Source: Pelagibacteraceae bacterium AG-422-B15
Lineage (GTDB): Bacteria; Pseudomonadota; Alphaproteobacteria; Pelagibacterales; AG-422-B15
Direction: 5' to 3'
Assembly (NCBI GenBank): GCA_003213715.1
Contig: QCMN01000010.1
Span: 1-46,073 of the forward strand
DNA: 46,073 bases
The notes beneath the pieces were generated by a model. The model saw nothing but the letters and a program-made list of their open reading frames with translations, did not search any database and was not told where the DNA came from. Of this stretch, positions 1-7,811 are shown one piece after another. Numbering within the stretch: the stretch's first letter is position 1; every line of letters starts with the position of its first letter. Both the position numbers and the translations under genes were made by a program.

Positions 1-1160
1 GTAGCAGATCCTTCGCTGTAGGAGTGAGCGCCTGTTCCAGCAAGTGCTCCATCTTTAACAATTGTATATTCCATTCTTTGATCTTCTCCAGCAAAGAGAC
101 ACTCAAGAATTTCCCTAACACCAGCTGCGTATCTTGCTTGTGCTGATAGAGATGTTCCTGAGGTATGAGGTGTCATTCCATGATTTGGCATTGTTCTCCA
201 TACGTGATCATTTGGAGCAGGCTGTGGAAACCATACATCCCCAGCATAGCCACTTAATTGACCTGACTCTAAGGCACGAGCAATTGCGTCGCGATTACAA
301 ATTTTACCGCGAGCAGTATTTACGATGTATGCACCCTTTTTCATTTTTCCGATCATTTCATCATCAAAGAGGTTTTCAGTTTCTGGGTGAAGTGGACAAT
401 TAATTGTTACAACGTCGCATACTGCAACCATTGACTCAACAGAATCATGAAAAGTCAAATTTAATTCTTTTTCTACTGACTCTGGTAATCTATGTCTATC
501 AAAATAATGCATGTGAACATCAAAATGCTTAAGTTTTCTTAATGCATCCAAACCTATTCTTCCAGCTGCAACTGTACCCACATGCATCCCTTCAAGGTCA
601 TATGATCTTTGCACTGCATCTGCAATATTCCATCCGCCCTCATTAATAATTCTGTATTGATTATGATAATCCCTCACCAAAGATAAAATCATCATCACAA
701 TATGCTCAGCTACAGACCTTGAATTACAGAAGGTAACTTCCATGACATCAATTTTATTGTCCATGGCAGCTTGCAAATCAACATGATCTGAACCTATACC
801 AGCAGTTATGGCCATTTTTAAGTTTTTAGCCATAGCAATACGTTCTTTTGTTAAATAGAATGGAAAGAAAGGTTGTGAAATTACTACATCAGCATCAACG
901 AGCTCTTTTTCTGCAGTACAACCAGGTGCATCTTTATCATTTGTAACGACTAATGTATGACCTGCATCTTCAAGAAATTTTCTTAGGCCTAGTTCACCAG
1001 AAACACATCCTAGCAATTCTCCTGGATTAAAATCTATGCCTTTTGGTGTTGGTAATGTCTGTCCATCTGGATACTTTTCAATTTTTGGCAAAGTTTCCAC
1101 AGGATAACTTGACGGCATTCCCCCTTTTGGATCATCGTATAAAATACACAATACTTTCAT
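1..1160 (-). CDS. fdh: NAD-dependent formate dehydrogenase (3' end cut by window edge)
   Basis: Oxidises formate to CO2 with reduction of NAD+ in the cytoplasm; D-2-hydroxyacid dehydrogenase superfamily. I translated 386 codons from the ATG at 1160-1158 to the window edge without a stop. The protein follows the Pseudomonas sp. 101 enzyme at the same residue numbers: substrate-binding Asn146, Rossmann motif GTVAAGRIG near 200, NAD-selecting Asp221-Arg222, Gln313, Arg284 in NTARGK and catalytic His332 in PHTSGT. About 14 C-terminal residues should lie beyond base 1. A good ribosome site (AAGGAG) precedes the ATG. It is the last visible gene of an operon after the class II aldolase (23 bp gap). 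The long formate-dehydrogenase-specific N-terminal region and unbroken agreement along the whole length make another hydroxyacid dehydrogenase unlikely. Confidence 0.95.
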   Translation of the reverse strand, partial: MKVLCILYDDPKGGMPSSYPVETLPKIEKYPDGQTLPTPKGIDFNPGELLGCVSGELGLRKFLEDAGHTLVVTNDKDAPGCTAEKELVDADVVISQPFFPFYLTKERIAMAKNLKMAITAGIGSDHVDLQAAMDNKIDVMEVTFCNSRSVAEHIVMMILSLVRDYHNQYRIINEGGWNIADAVQRSYDLEGMHVGTVAAGRIGLDALRKLKHFDVHMHYFDRHRLPESVEKELNLTFHDSVESMVAVCDVVTINCPLHPETENLFDDEMIGKMKKGAYIVNTARGKICNRDAIARALESGQLSGYAGDVWFPQPAPNDHVWRTMPNHGMTPHTSGTSLSAQARYAAGVREILECLFAGEDQRMEYTIVKDGALAGTGAHSYSEGSA

Positions 1161-1183
1161 CTATATCTCCTTATTTATTTTGA

Positions 1184-1930
1184 TTAGTTAAGAAAAGATG
1201 AGTCTAGTCGCTCCATCTTTCTTTTAACTGCGGGCCACAGTAAAGCCGCAGCCATTTCTCTTCCCTCACCTTGTTGTCTTGTTGTTTCAATTGATTCCTC
1301 TGAGGGGTAGTTCAATTCAAGATTTCCAGAAAGAGCTCTCACTTGATAAGAGCATGCTTTCTCTAAGAAATATATATTAGTGAATGCTTCTGCTACATTT
1401 TTACCTAAGGCCAACGTTCCATGATTTCTAAGTATCATTAAACGTGCTTCACCAAGATCCTGTACCAATCTTTCTTTTTCTTCTTCAAAAAGAGCAACTC
1501 CTTCGTAGTCGTGGTATGCGATTTGACTTCTAACCAACATTCCAGTTTGAGATAAAGGCAACAAACCATCTTTCAGTGAAGCTACTGCTACACCGTCATT
1601 TGAGTGTAGATGAACAATACAATGTGCATCCTCTCTTGACTCATGTATTGCACTGTGAATAGTAAAACCTGCAGGATTTATAAAATTATTTGTGTCACTA
1701 AGTATTTTTCCCTTTAGGTTAATTTTGACCAAGTTTGAAGCAGTTATTTCATCAAATAAAAAACCATAGGGGTTAATTAGAAATTCATCGTCAGCCCCAG
1801 GAACTTTAGCTGAGATATGGGTAAAAATTAAATCATCCCAACCAAAATATGGAATTGTTCTATAGAATGCCGCCAAGTCTTGTCTTGTTTCCCATTCTTC
1901 TTTTGAAACGCTATTTTTTACATCAACCAT
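1184..1930 (-). CDS. class II aldolase/adducin-family protein
   Basis: Cytoplasmic zinc-dependent aldolase/adducin-fold protein of 248 residues. The metal-binding signature is visible as His107 and His109 in HLHSND and His170 in RNHGT, with THIS at 37-40, as in fuculose-phosphate aldolase relatives. The wider alignment looks like the uncharacterised bacterial adducin-head group rather than classical FucA or AraD, so the substrate is unknown. Its start overlaps the end of glpK by 8 bp and formate dehydrogenase follows 23 bp later, so the three are probably co-transcribed and translationally coupled. That context hints at a sugar-phosphate or polyol-derived substrate, which is inference only. 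Confidence 0.85.
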   Translation of the reverse strand: MVDVKNSVSKEEWETRQDLAAFYRTIPYFGWDDLIFTHISAKVPGADDEFLINPYGFLFDEITASNLVKINLKGKILSDTNNFINPAGFTIHSAIHESREDAHCIVHLHSNDGVAVASLKDGLLPLSQTGMLVRSQIAYHDYEGVALFEEEKERLVQDLGEARLMILRNHGTLALGKNVAEAFTNIYFLEKACSYQVRALSGNLELNYPSEESIETTRQQGEGREMAAALLWPAVKRKMERLDSSFLN

Positions 1931-3416
1931 TATTAATCAGTCCTTTTACAGTCTGTAACCATCTATTATATTGTTGATCCGCCTCATCCAATGAAATAGT
2001 AGGTTCAAATTTGCGATCAGTCTTCCACAATTTCTCGACCTCTGCAACATCTTTGTAAACGCCAGATCGCATTCCAGCTAAGTAAGCTGCACCCATAGCA
2101 GTCGACTCTTGATTCAAAGGCCTTTCAATTCTTACTTGAGTGATATCCGATAATAATTGCATCATAAGGTTATTTTTAGACATGCCTCCATCAACTCGAA
2201 TAGTAAAATCATTTCTCTCTAGTTCTGTATCATTAAGCAGGCAATCAAGAAGATCTCTTGTTTGATAACATATTGATTTTAATGCAGCCATAGCAATATC
2301 AGCCTTTGAAGTATCTCGAGTAATTCCTGTAATTTGACCCCTTATATCAGAGTTCCAATAAGGAGCGCCCAAACCAGTAAAAGCAGGAATGAATTGTATT
2401 TCGTTAGTGCTTTTATTTGCGAGCTCTTCAACTTTACTTGCATCATTAATGAAATTCATTTCGTCACGCATCCATTGAACAACAGTTCCCGCATTAAAGA
2501 TACTGCCCTCTAGGGCAAAATCTTTTTTATCAAATATATTATAAGCTTTAGTAGACAATAATTTAGACTCTGACTCTATAAATTTATTTCCAGTATTCAT
2601 TAATAAAAAACAACCTGTACCATAAGTTGATTTAACCATTCCTTCTTTGAAACAAGCCTGACCAATAGTTGCTGCCTGTTGATCACCAGCTACACCACCT
2701 ATTGAAATTTTTTCTCCAAACAAACTAGAATCTATTGCTCCAAAATCATCAACGCAATTTTTTACATCTGGCAAAATATTTTTGTTAATATTAAAAATAT
2801 TTAATAATTCATCATCCCAACAATCTTCATTTATATTATATAGCATTGTTCTTGATGCATTTGTAACATCAGTATAATGACATTCGCCTTTTGTAAAATT
2901 CCAAATAAGCCAAGTATCGATAGTTCCAACTAACAGATTATTTTCATTCATCGTATTTTTTGCTTCTTCGATATTTTCAATGATCCATTGAATTTTCGTT
3001 GCTGAAAAGTAAGGATCAATTATAAGGCCAGTCTTTGATTGAATAAGTTTAGTTAGATTCTTCTGTCTTAATCTCTCACAGAAATTTTCAGTTCTTCTAT
3101 CCTGCCATACTATGGCATTGTAGACTGGCTTTCCTGTTAATTTGTTCCATGCAACAACCGTCTCTCTTTGATTCGTTATACCTGCAATGTTGATATCTTT
3201 AGGGCTAATGTTTGCTTCTTTGATTACAAAGTTAATAGCGTCTTGGGTTGTCTTTAAAATTTCTATTGGATCATGCTCAACCCATCCATCATTTGGGAAA
3301 TACTGTTTAAATTCATAGTTTTTTTGACTAATGATATTTCCCTGAATATCTAAAATTAAGGCTCGTGAACTGGTTGTGCCTTGATCTATTGAGAGTAAAT
3401 ACCCATCTAAAGACAT
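1923..3416 (-). CDS. glpK: glycerol kinase
   Basis: Phosphorylates glycerol to sn-glycerol 3-phosphate with ATP; FGGY carbohydrate kinase, 497 residues, normal full length. Clear GlpK landmarks: DQGTTSSRA at 11-19 (phosphate loop), GWVEHDP at 44-50, TNQRET at 81-86, DPYFSATK near 134-141, TDVTNASRTM near 182-191 and the catalytic base Asp245 in AGDQQAA. These match the glycerol-specific subfamily rather than xylulo- or gluconokinases. It is the first gene of the glpK > aldolase > fdh operon and overlaps the aldolase by 8 bp. No glpF, glpD or glycerol transporter is in the window. No obvious Shine-Dalgarno sequence precedes the ATG; the 80-bp gap to divergent nadK must carry both promoters. 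Confidence 0.94.
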   Translation of the reverse strand: MSLDGYLLSIDQGTTSSRALILDIQGNIISQKNYEFKQYFPNDGWVEHDPIEILKTTQDAINFVIKEANISPKDINIAGITNQRETVVAWNKLTGKPVYNAIVWQDRRTENFCERLRQKNLTKLIQSKTGLIIDPYFSATKIQWIIENIEEAKNTMNENNLLVGTIDTWLIWNFTKGECHYTDVTNASRTMLYNINEDCWDDELLNIFNINKNILPDVKNCVDDFGAIDSSLFGEKISIGGVAGDQQAATIGQACFKEGMVKSTYGTGCFLLMNTGNKFIESESKLLSTKAYNIFDKKDFALEGSIFNAGTVVQWMRDEMNFINDASKVEELANKSTNEIQFIPAFTGLGAPYWNSDIRGQITGITRDTSKADIAMAALKSICYQTRDLLDCLLNDTELERNDFTIRVDGGMSKNNLMMQLLSDITQVRIERPLNQESTAMGAAYLAGMRSGVYKDVAEVEKLWKTDRKFEPTISLDEADQQYNRWLQTVKGLINNG

Positions 3417-3496
3417 ATGTTATGAATAATTAATTAATTATGTTCAATTAGAGAAGATTTTAGGATAAAGGAATACTTTTTTGTAGGTAAAAAACA

Positions 3497-4264
3497 ATGA
3501 ATTTAAATAAACCAGTTTTTTTGGCTTCTAGCAGTGATGAGGCAAGTTCTCAGAAAAAGATTTTAGAAGACAAGTTTGGCAAAATTGACTTTGATAACGC
3601 CGATGTAATAGTAGTCTTAGGTGGTGACGGATTTATGCTTGAAGCCATAAAATCACATATGTATGAACAGTTGCCTATATTTGGATTAAATTATGGTAGC
3701 GTTGGCTTTCTTATGAACTCTTCAAATGAAAATGATTTGATAAATAGGATTAATCAATCGCAATCAATTAAAATATCTCCGTTGATAATGAAAGCTATGA
3801 ATGTCGATGGCTCCATTCATGAAGCGATTGCTATTAACGAAGTTTCATTACTTAGAGAAACACATCAGGCATCAAAAATAAAAATTTCAGTTGATGGAAA
3901 AGTAAGGTTAGATGAACTTATCTGTGATGGTGTATTAATTTCAACACCATCTGGAAGCACAGCTTATAACTTATCTGCTCATGGACCAATACTTCCAATT
4001 AATGCAGATGTTCTTGCATTAACTCCAATAAGTGCTTTCAGACCAAGAAGATGGAAAGGGGCAATACTAAATAATGAGTCTAATGTGAAATTTGAGGTAA
4101 TTGAAAGCAAGAAAAGACCCGTAAGTGTTGTTGCTGATAGCACAGAGTTTAGAGACATAAGTTCTGTTGAAGTGCATCAAAGCAAAGATCAAGTTGTAGA
4201 GCTCCTATTTGATGAGGACCATTCTTTTGATGAACGAATATTAAATGAACAATTTAAGTTTTAA
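3497..4264 (+). CDS. nadK: NAD kinase
   Basis: Makes NADP+ from NAD+ and ATP in the cytoplasm. The 255-residue protein has the family hallmarks: GGDG at 42-45 with the catalytic Asp44, GSVGFLMN near 67-74, the NE motif at 114-115, and the glycine/serine-rich segment TPSGSTAYNLSAHGP. Length is typical of the short alphaproteobacterial form. The start is the ATG 9 nt after a weak TAGGT ribosome site. The gene is divergent from glpK (80 bp between starts) and its last 4 bases overlap the end of the convergent secreted-protein gene. Confidence 0.94.
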   Translation: MNLNKPVFLASSSDEASSQKKILEDKFGKIDFDNADVIVVLGGDGFMLEAIKSHMYEQLPIFGLNYGSVGFLMNSSNENDLINRINQSQSIKISPLIMKAMNVDGSIHEAIAINEVSLLRETHQASKIKISVDGKVRLDELICDGVLISTPSGSTAYNLSAHGPILPINADVLALTPISAFRPRRWKGAILNNESNVKFEVIESKKRPVSVVADSTEFRDISSVEVHQSKDQVVELLFDEDHSFDERILNEQFKF

Positions 4265-5121
4265 TCTGTAGATATAACTGCCTGAAAAGGACCACTGCCA
4301 AAAACAATTCTATTTGCACCATTGTTATACATTGACATACCTTCTCCTACATTGAATGACATTGTAATCGTAGTTGTAGAATCTGTAAAATTTACTGGCG
4401 ATGCAAAGGTGGCTGCACCAATAAGTTTATCAACATCCGCATCATTTTCAGCAAGATATGAATTGGTATCTATTAGGTAACCCTTAATACTAGCTGTTGT
4501 TCCATTTAAATTTGTTCCTTCTGCGGTTCCTTGAAAAGACCCACTATCAAAACTAGTTAACAATTCAGTAAATTTTCCTGCAGTTATTTCTGAAGCTCCA
4601 CACTCAGATGTACCCGATGGGACTGCTCCTGTACCATATGCGCCAGAACCACTTTTTGTTCCACAATAAACACCAGAATTACCGTCCTGATCTGTGACCG
4701 CTTCGTCAAATTGTAATGATGCAGTTATTCCAAACGAATTATCTATCAACATAACTCCATGTGTGTAAGTACCATTTGGAGGTCGAGTCATTGTGCCTGG
4801 AACATCTACAGTAGCGTTCTGTTGAACGGAAAGAGTTGCGCCTGAACTTAATTCCCAGTTTTTGTAACAACTGGATAAATCCATCACTGCTGTTGTAGTA
4901 GGAGCAGTTGGTTCACTAGTACACAAATACAATTCATATGCAATAATTTCATAAGCAGCTGGTGCACTTGCACAATATCCGTTGTCAATCACTTGAGTCT
5001 TGTCATATATACCTCTTGTGATTGTGCAACTATCAACGTGGCTATCAGCATAAGAATAATATATGGCTGAGAGGCTCATAACTATAATCAAAAATAAGTG
5101 TTTTATAGATAACTTTGCCAT
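4261..5121 (-). CDS. six-cysteine secreted protein of unknown function
   Basis: I do not recognise this 286-residue protein. Residues 1-26 form a Sec signal peptide (basic start, hydrophobic 8-22, likely cleavage after YADS or a nearby small residue). The mature part is rich in Ser, Thr and Gly, looks all-beta, and carries exactly six cysteines at 32, 50, 67, 85, 153 and 174, an even number that suggests disulfides in the periplasm or outside. There is no lipobox and no C-terminal barrel signature. It starts 3 bp after the stop of the inverse-autotransporter barrel gene, so the two are surely one transcription unit and may act together. Its end overlaps nadK by 4 bp on the opposite strand. 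Confidence 0.75.
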   Translation of the reverse strand: MAKLSIKHLFLIIVMSLSAIYYSYADSHVDSCTITRGIYDKTQVIDNGYCASAPAAYEIIAYELYLCTSEPTAPTTTAVMDLSSCYKNWELSSGATLSVQQNATVDVPGTMTRPPNGTYTHGVMLIDNSFGITASLQFDEAVTDQDGNSGVYCGTKSGSGAYGTGAVPSGTSECGASEITAGKFTELLTSFDSGSFQGTAEGTNLNGTTASIKGYLIDTNSYLAENDADVDKLIGAATFASPVNFTDSTTTITMSFNVGEGMSMYNNGANRIVFGSGPFQAVISTD

Positions 5122-5124
5122 AAT

Positions 5125-6012
5125 TTAAAATCCACTCGCTTTTACATTTAATGTTGTTGTTACAACTTTTATTTTATTTTCCCGTTTTACTGGCTCATAC
5201 AATCTCTCTGCAACTGAGAAATATTCAAAATAATTAGACGTGTCATTTGAAAAAGTTCTACTATTTCCAAGAGGAATAACATAGCTTAAGTTTGCAAATG
5301 AACCATCACCTGTTTTATTGTCATCGATGTATCCAATTTCTAAATCGAGATTGTTACCAATTACATTAAGACCGTACTTCTCACCTTCTAATTCATAAGA
5401 ACCAGCTGCATTTTCAAATTCAAATAATCCTGCAAACAATCTCGCATTTACTTTAATAGGTAAATGATAGTCAAGTCGCATATCCCATCCGTCCATCGCC
5501 TCTTCATCTTTTCCTGTCGAAACGGTTTCGATACCTGATGTGGCATCATAAATATTGGATCTCAAATCAAAGACACTACTCAATACCTCAAGGCCCGCTC
5601 CGTTTCTCTGATGTGCGTCATCAAATGCATAATCAAAGAATACATTCAATCCAAATAGAACTTTGTCATCATTAAGTAGAGTTCTGTGACCAATGCCTAA
5701 ATTGATTGTTTGGTCATTGTTATGAAGGTTTAGAGAGTTTTGATTAAATATTGCGCTATTGCCATACTCAGAAATCATATTCACATTAGTAAGTGAGATT
5801 GTTGGCTTAAAATGCTCTTGTACACCCAAATTTAGATCAAGATACTTAACTCTACTATTTTCTCCCAATAATGAAGAGACACTTGTGCCTAAACTATTAG
5901 CTAGACCATTAAAATATGAAGTAACTCTATTTTCTAAATTAGAAGCATTTGAAATACCTACTAACAAAAAGACACCAAAGATTGAGCAAATAAAGGTCCT
6001 AATATTTTTCAT
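5125..6012 (-). CDS. inverse autotransporter beta-barrel domain protein (no passenger)
   Basis: Outer-membrane beta-barrel of the intimin/invasin type, 295 residues. A Sec signal peptide covers about 1-23 (hydrophobic 8-20). The remainder resembles the inverse-autotransporter barrel: alternating amphipathic strands, NLGIGHRTLLNDDKVLFGLN near 104-123, FFDYAFDD, GAGLE, then GWDMRLDYHLPI and a closing LYEPVKREN linker near 267-275. In intimins this linker leads into Ig-like passenger domains; here the protein ends some 20 residues later. It is therefore a barrel with no passenger. The six-cysteine secreted protein follows after 3 bp and is a candidate partner. The family call rests on visual similarity, not a profile search. 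Confidence 0.8.
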   Translation of the reverse strand: MKNIRTFICSIFGVFLLVGISNASNLENRVTSYFNGLANSLGTSVSSLLGENSRVKYLDLNLGVQEHFKPTISLTNVNMISEYGNSAIFNQNSLNLHNNDQTINLGIGHRTLLNDDKVLFGLNVFFDYAFDDAHQRNGAGLEVLSSVFDLRSNIYDATSGIETVSTGKDEEAMDGWDMRLDYHLPIKVNARLFAGLFEFENAAGSYELEGEKYGLNVIGNNLDLEIGYIDDNKTGDGSFANLSYVIPLGNSRTFSNDTSNYFEYFSVAERLYEPVKRENKIKVVTTTLNVKASGF

Positions 6013-6070
6013 GTATTAGATTATAACTAAAATTTCCTCTCATATCACTTATAAAAATTAACTAGTTTTC

Positions 6071-6158
6071 TGGTGGCCTCACCCGGACTCGAACCGGGAC
6101 GGGAATAAATCCCAAAGGATTTTAAGTCCTTTGCGTCTACCAATTCCGCCATGAGGCC
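6071..6158 (-). tRNA. tRNA-Leu(UAA)
   Basis: An 88-nt class II tRNA including an encoded 3' CCA (6071-6073). The 7-bp acceptor stem is GGCCTCA/TGAGGCC. The anticodon stem is AAGGA/TCCTT with loop CTTAAAA, giving anticodon TAA, which reads UUA and UUG leucine codons. The T arm contains GGTTCGAGTCC, and a long variable arm (GGGATTTATTCCC) is typical of leucine tRNAs. It lies between the barrel gene and the proteorhodopsin terminator, all on the minus strand. Confidence 0.97.
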
Positions 6159-6168
6159 AATACGATAA

Positions 6169-6197
6169 TTTATAACTCTATGTCTAATGAAGTTCCA
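6169..6197 (-). promoter_or_regulatory. possible promoter of tRNA-Leu
   Basis: On the minus strand a TATAAA (6169-6174) sits 10 nt before the tRNA 5' end, preceded after 17 nt by TGGAAC (6192-6197), only a 3/6 match to the -35 consensus. The position fits a start just before the mature tRNA, and the proteorhodopsin terminator immediately upstream means the tRNA needs its own promoter. In such AT-rich DNA the hexamers alone are weak evidence. Confidence 0.35.
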
Positions 6198-6214
6198 GAA
6201 CTTTAACAATGGAT

Positions 6215-6241
6215 AAAAAAAAAGGGGCCCGAAGGCCCCTT
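6215..6241 (-). terminator. intrinsic terminator after proteorhodopsin
   Basis: Read on the minus strand: an 8-bp perfect stem AAGGGGCC/GGCCCCTT closed by a UUCG tetraloop on a C-G pair (loop 6230-6233), followed at once by a run of T (A9 at 6215-6223 on the plus strand). It lies 24 bp after the proteorhodopsin stop codon. This is the cleanest rho-independent terminator in the window and should isolate the rhodopsin transcript from the tRNA. Confidence 0.92.
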
Positions 6242-6265
6242 CTTTATTATTTACTTTGCAGTTAA

Positions 6266-6958
6266 TTAGTTGCTGTCTGATACTGCGGCTACATAAATAG
6301 CCATACCAAATGCAATTTTATTAACAAAGTCTGCAAGGTTATAGATTAAGTTCAATGAACCAGCGTCAACGCCGCCACCGAAGTAACCCACAGCATAACC
6401 AATTGGATAAATTGCCCATCCTACTGTAACAATCAATCTCAATGCGTTAAATGCAGTTTGACCAGCAGCATTTCCACTACCAGCACTTGCCTTGCTTGCT
6501 TCACCTGCAAAAACCTCGTAGATGATATATAACCATCCAGCCATACCTATTACGAAGGCTAGAGTTACATTCATCGCTCCAGTTTCACCCATGTAACCGA
6601 AGACAAGCATAATAATGGATGCAATTAAAAGTCTCCAGAAAAGGCTTGAAGCAACAGCAGTCATCGCTGCAAGAATTACATAGAATTCTACGATTTGTAG
6701 AGGCACAGTAATCAACCAGTCAATATAACGAAGGACTGTTGGTGAGTCACCAGTAGCAACCCATACGCCTCTCATGTAGAAGTAGTGCCACGCCGCAATA
6801 CCAGTAACCAAACCAGCTACTGTAAGGGACGTTTTCCATTTAGCTGCTACACGATCTCTTTCAAGAAAGAAGAAAGCAGTAGCGGCAACCATGGCCATAG
6901 AGATCAACCAAAACGAAATCGCAACGTGATCTCCGGGATTTAGCATTAATACTTTCAT
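6266..6958 (-). CDS. proteorhodopsin, blue-absorbing type
   Basis: Seven-helix retinal protein that pumps protons outward in light; 230 residues, inner membrane. Functional residues are all present: His58 (the acceptor partner), proton acceptor Asp80, Thr84, proton donor Glu91, and retinal Schiff-base Lys214 in LADFVNKIAFG. They match Asp97, Thr101, Glu108 and Lys231 of green proteorhodopsin. The spectral-tuning site equivalent to 105 is Gln88, predicting blue absorption. Unlike the SAR86 reference there is no cleavable signal peptide; the ATG lies about 13 residues before helix A. A GGGGA ribosome site precedes it. The 124-bp AT-rich gap from the cinA-like gene probably holds the promoter, though I see no convincing hexamers. 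No carotenoid or retinal-forming genes are near. Confidence 0.97.
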   Translation of the reverse strand: MKVLMLNPGDHVAISFWLISMAMVAATAFFFLERDRVAAKWKTSLTVAGLVTGIAAWHYFYMRGVWVATGDSPTVLRYIDWLITVPLQIVEFYVILAAMTAVASSLFWRLLIASIIMLVFGYMGETGAMNVTLAFVIGMAGWLYIIYEVFAGEASKASAGSGNAAGQTAFNALRLIVTVGWAIYPIGYAVGYFGGGVDAGSLNLIYNLADFVNKIAFGMAIYVAAVSDSN

Positions 6959-7082
6959 GTTTATTTTCCCCTTAATTTTATAAAATTAGGCAATTATTAT
7001 TGAGAATCCTTCTTAAGTAAATATTAAAAAAATAATAATAATAAATAAAATCAATTACTTAGAGATTTGTGGATAAAAATTA

Positions 7083-7805
7083 TTAATACTTTGTATCATA
7101 ATTTTTAACTAATTCCTTTAATTCTGTATCACATTTTGACAGCTGATCATCGCTCGTTGAACGCATAACAATTGATGTTCCAAATCTATTTTCCTTGCTA
7201 AATGGATAACTGCCTATTTCAACAGAGCTGTATTTTGCCTGAAGGTTAGTAAGTATCTCGGCCACATTGCTTTCAGGGGTAAAAATATCGACTGATTTAG
7301 ATTTTACTACATCCCCTTTCTTAAGGAATTGACGAGCTCCTTCCAACATTCCTTGCATAATTCCTGGTATACCAGCCAAAACAAATACATTGTCCATTTT
7401 AAAACCTGGCGCTCTGCTAACTGGATTTTCAATGAGCTTTGAGCCAACAGGCATCTTTGTCATCTTCATTCGAGCTTCTGTGAGCTCCCCATCTTTATAA
7501 TACTCTTTTAATATTGAAAGCGCTCCCTGATTTATTTCTAAATCAACAGAAAATGCTTTAGCAATTGACTCTGATGTGATGTCGTCGTGTGTTGGTCCAA
7601 TACCACCAGTGGTAAACACATAGTCATAAGTTTTTCTTAAATGGTTAACTGTCTCAACAATTACATCCTCTTCGTCACGAATTACTCTGACTTCTGTTAA
7701 TTGAATACCTATTTCGTTCAACCATTTTGCAAGATATGATAGATTCTTATCTTGTGTACGACCCGATAAAATTTCATTACCTATAATAATCAATGATGCT
7801 TTCAT
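7083..7805 (-). CDS. cinA: CinA N-terminal-like molybdopterin-binding domain protein
   Basis: A 240-residue stand-alone MoaB/Mog-fold domain of the COG1058 type (CinA N-terminal half). The opening IIIGNEILSGRTQDKN (6-21), TTGGIGPTHDD near 65-75, and the later RAPGF and LAGIPGIM segments are the characteristic parts. The C-terminal nicotinamide-nucleotide amidase domain of full CinA is missing, as is usual for the alphaproteobacterial short form; members act in pyridine-nucleotide repair or have unknown roles. The start codon lies only 6 bp from the divergent sfsA start, so its promoter and ribosome site must lie within sfsA or the message is leaderless. Confidence 0.85.
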   Translation of the reverse strand: MKASLIIIGNEILSGRTQDKNLSYLAKWLNEIGIQLTEVRVIRDEEDVIVETVNHLRKTYDYVFTTGGIGPTHDDITSESIAKAFSVDLEINQGALSILKEYYKDGELTEARMKMTKMPVGSKLIENPVSRAPGFKMDNVFVLAGIPGIMQGMLEGARQFLKKGDVVKSKSVDIFTPESNVAEILTNLQAKYSSVEIGSYPFSKENRFGTSIVMRSTSDDQLSKCDTELKELVKNYDTKY

Positions 7806-7811
7806 AAGTTT

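Noticed and set aside
134..403. 89-codon plus-strand open frame
   Set aside because: Antisense to the formate dehydrogenase coding region, which matches a known enzyme residue by residue.
3427..3440. Palindromic TTAATTAATTAA between glpK and nadK
   Set aside because: Self-complementary only because it is a simple AT repeat; no matching second site to support an operator.
7025..7050. AAT/TAA short repeat in the proteorhodopsin leader
   Set aside because: A low-complexity AT tract of about 20 bp; expected by chance in this composition and without visible structure.
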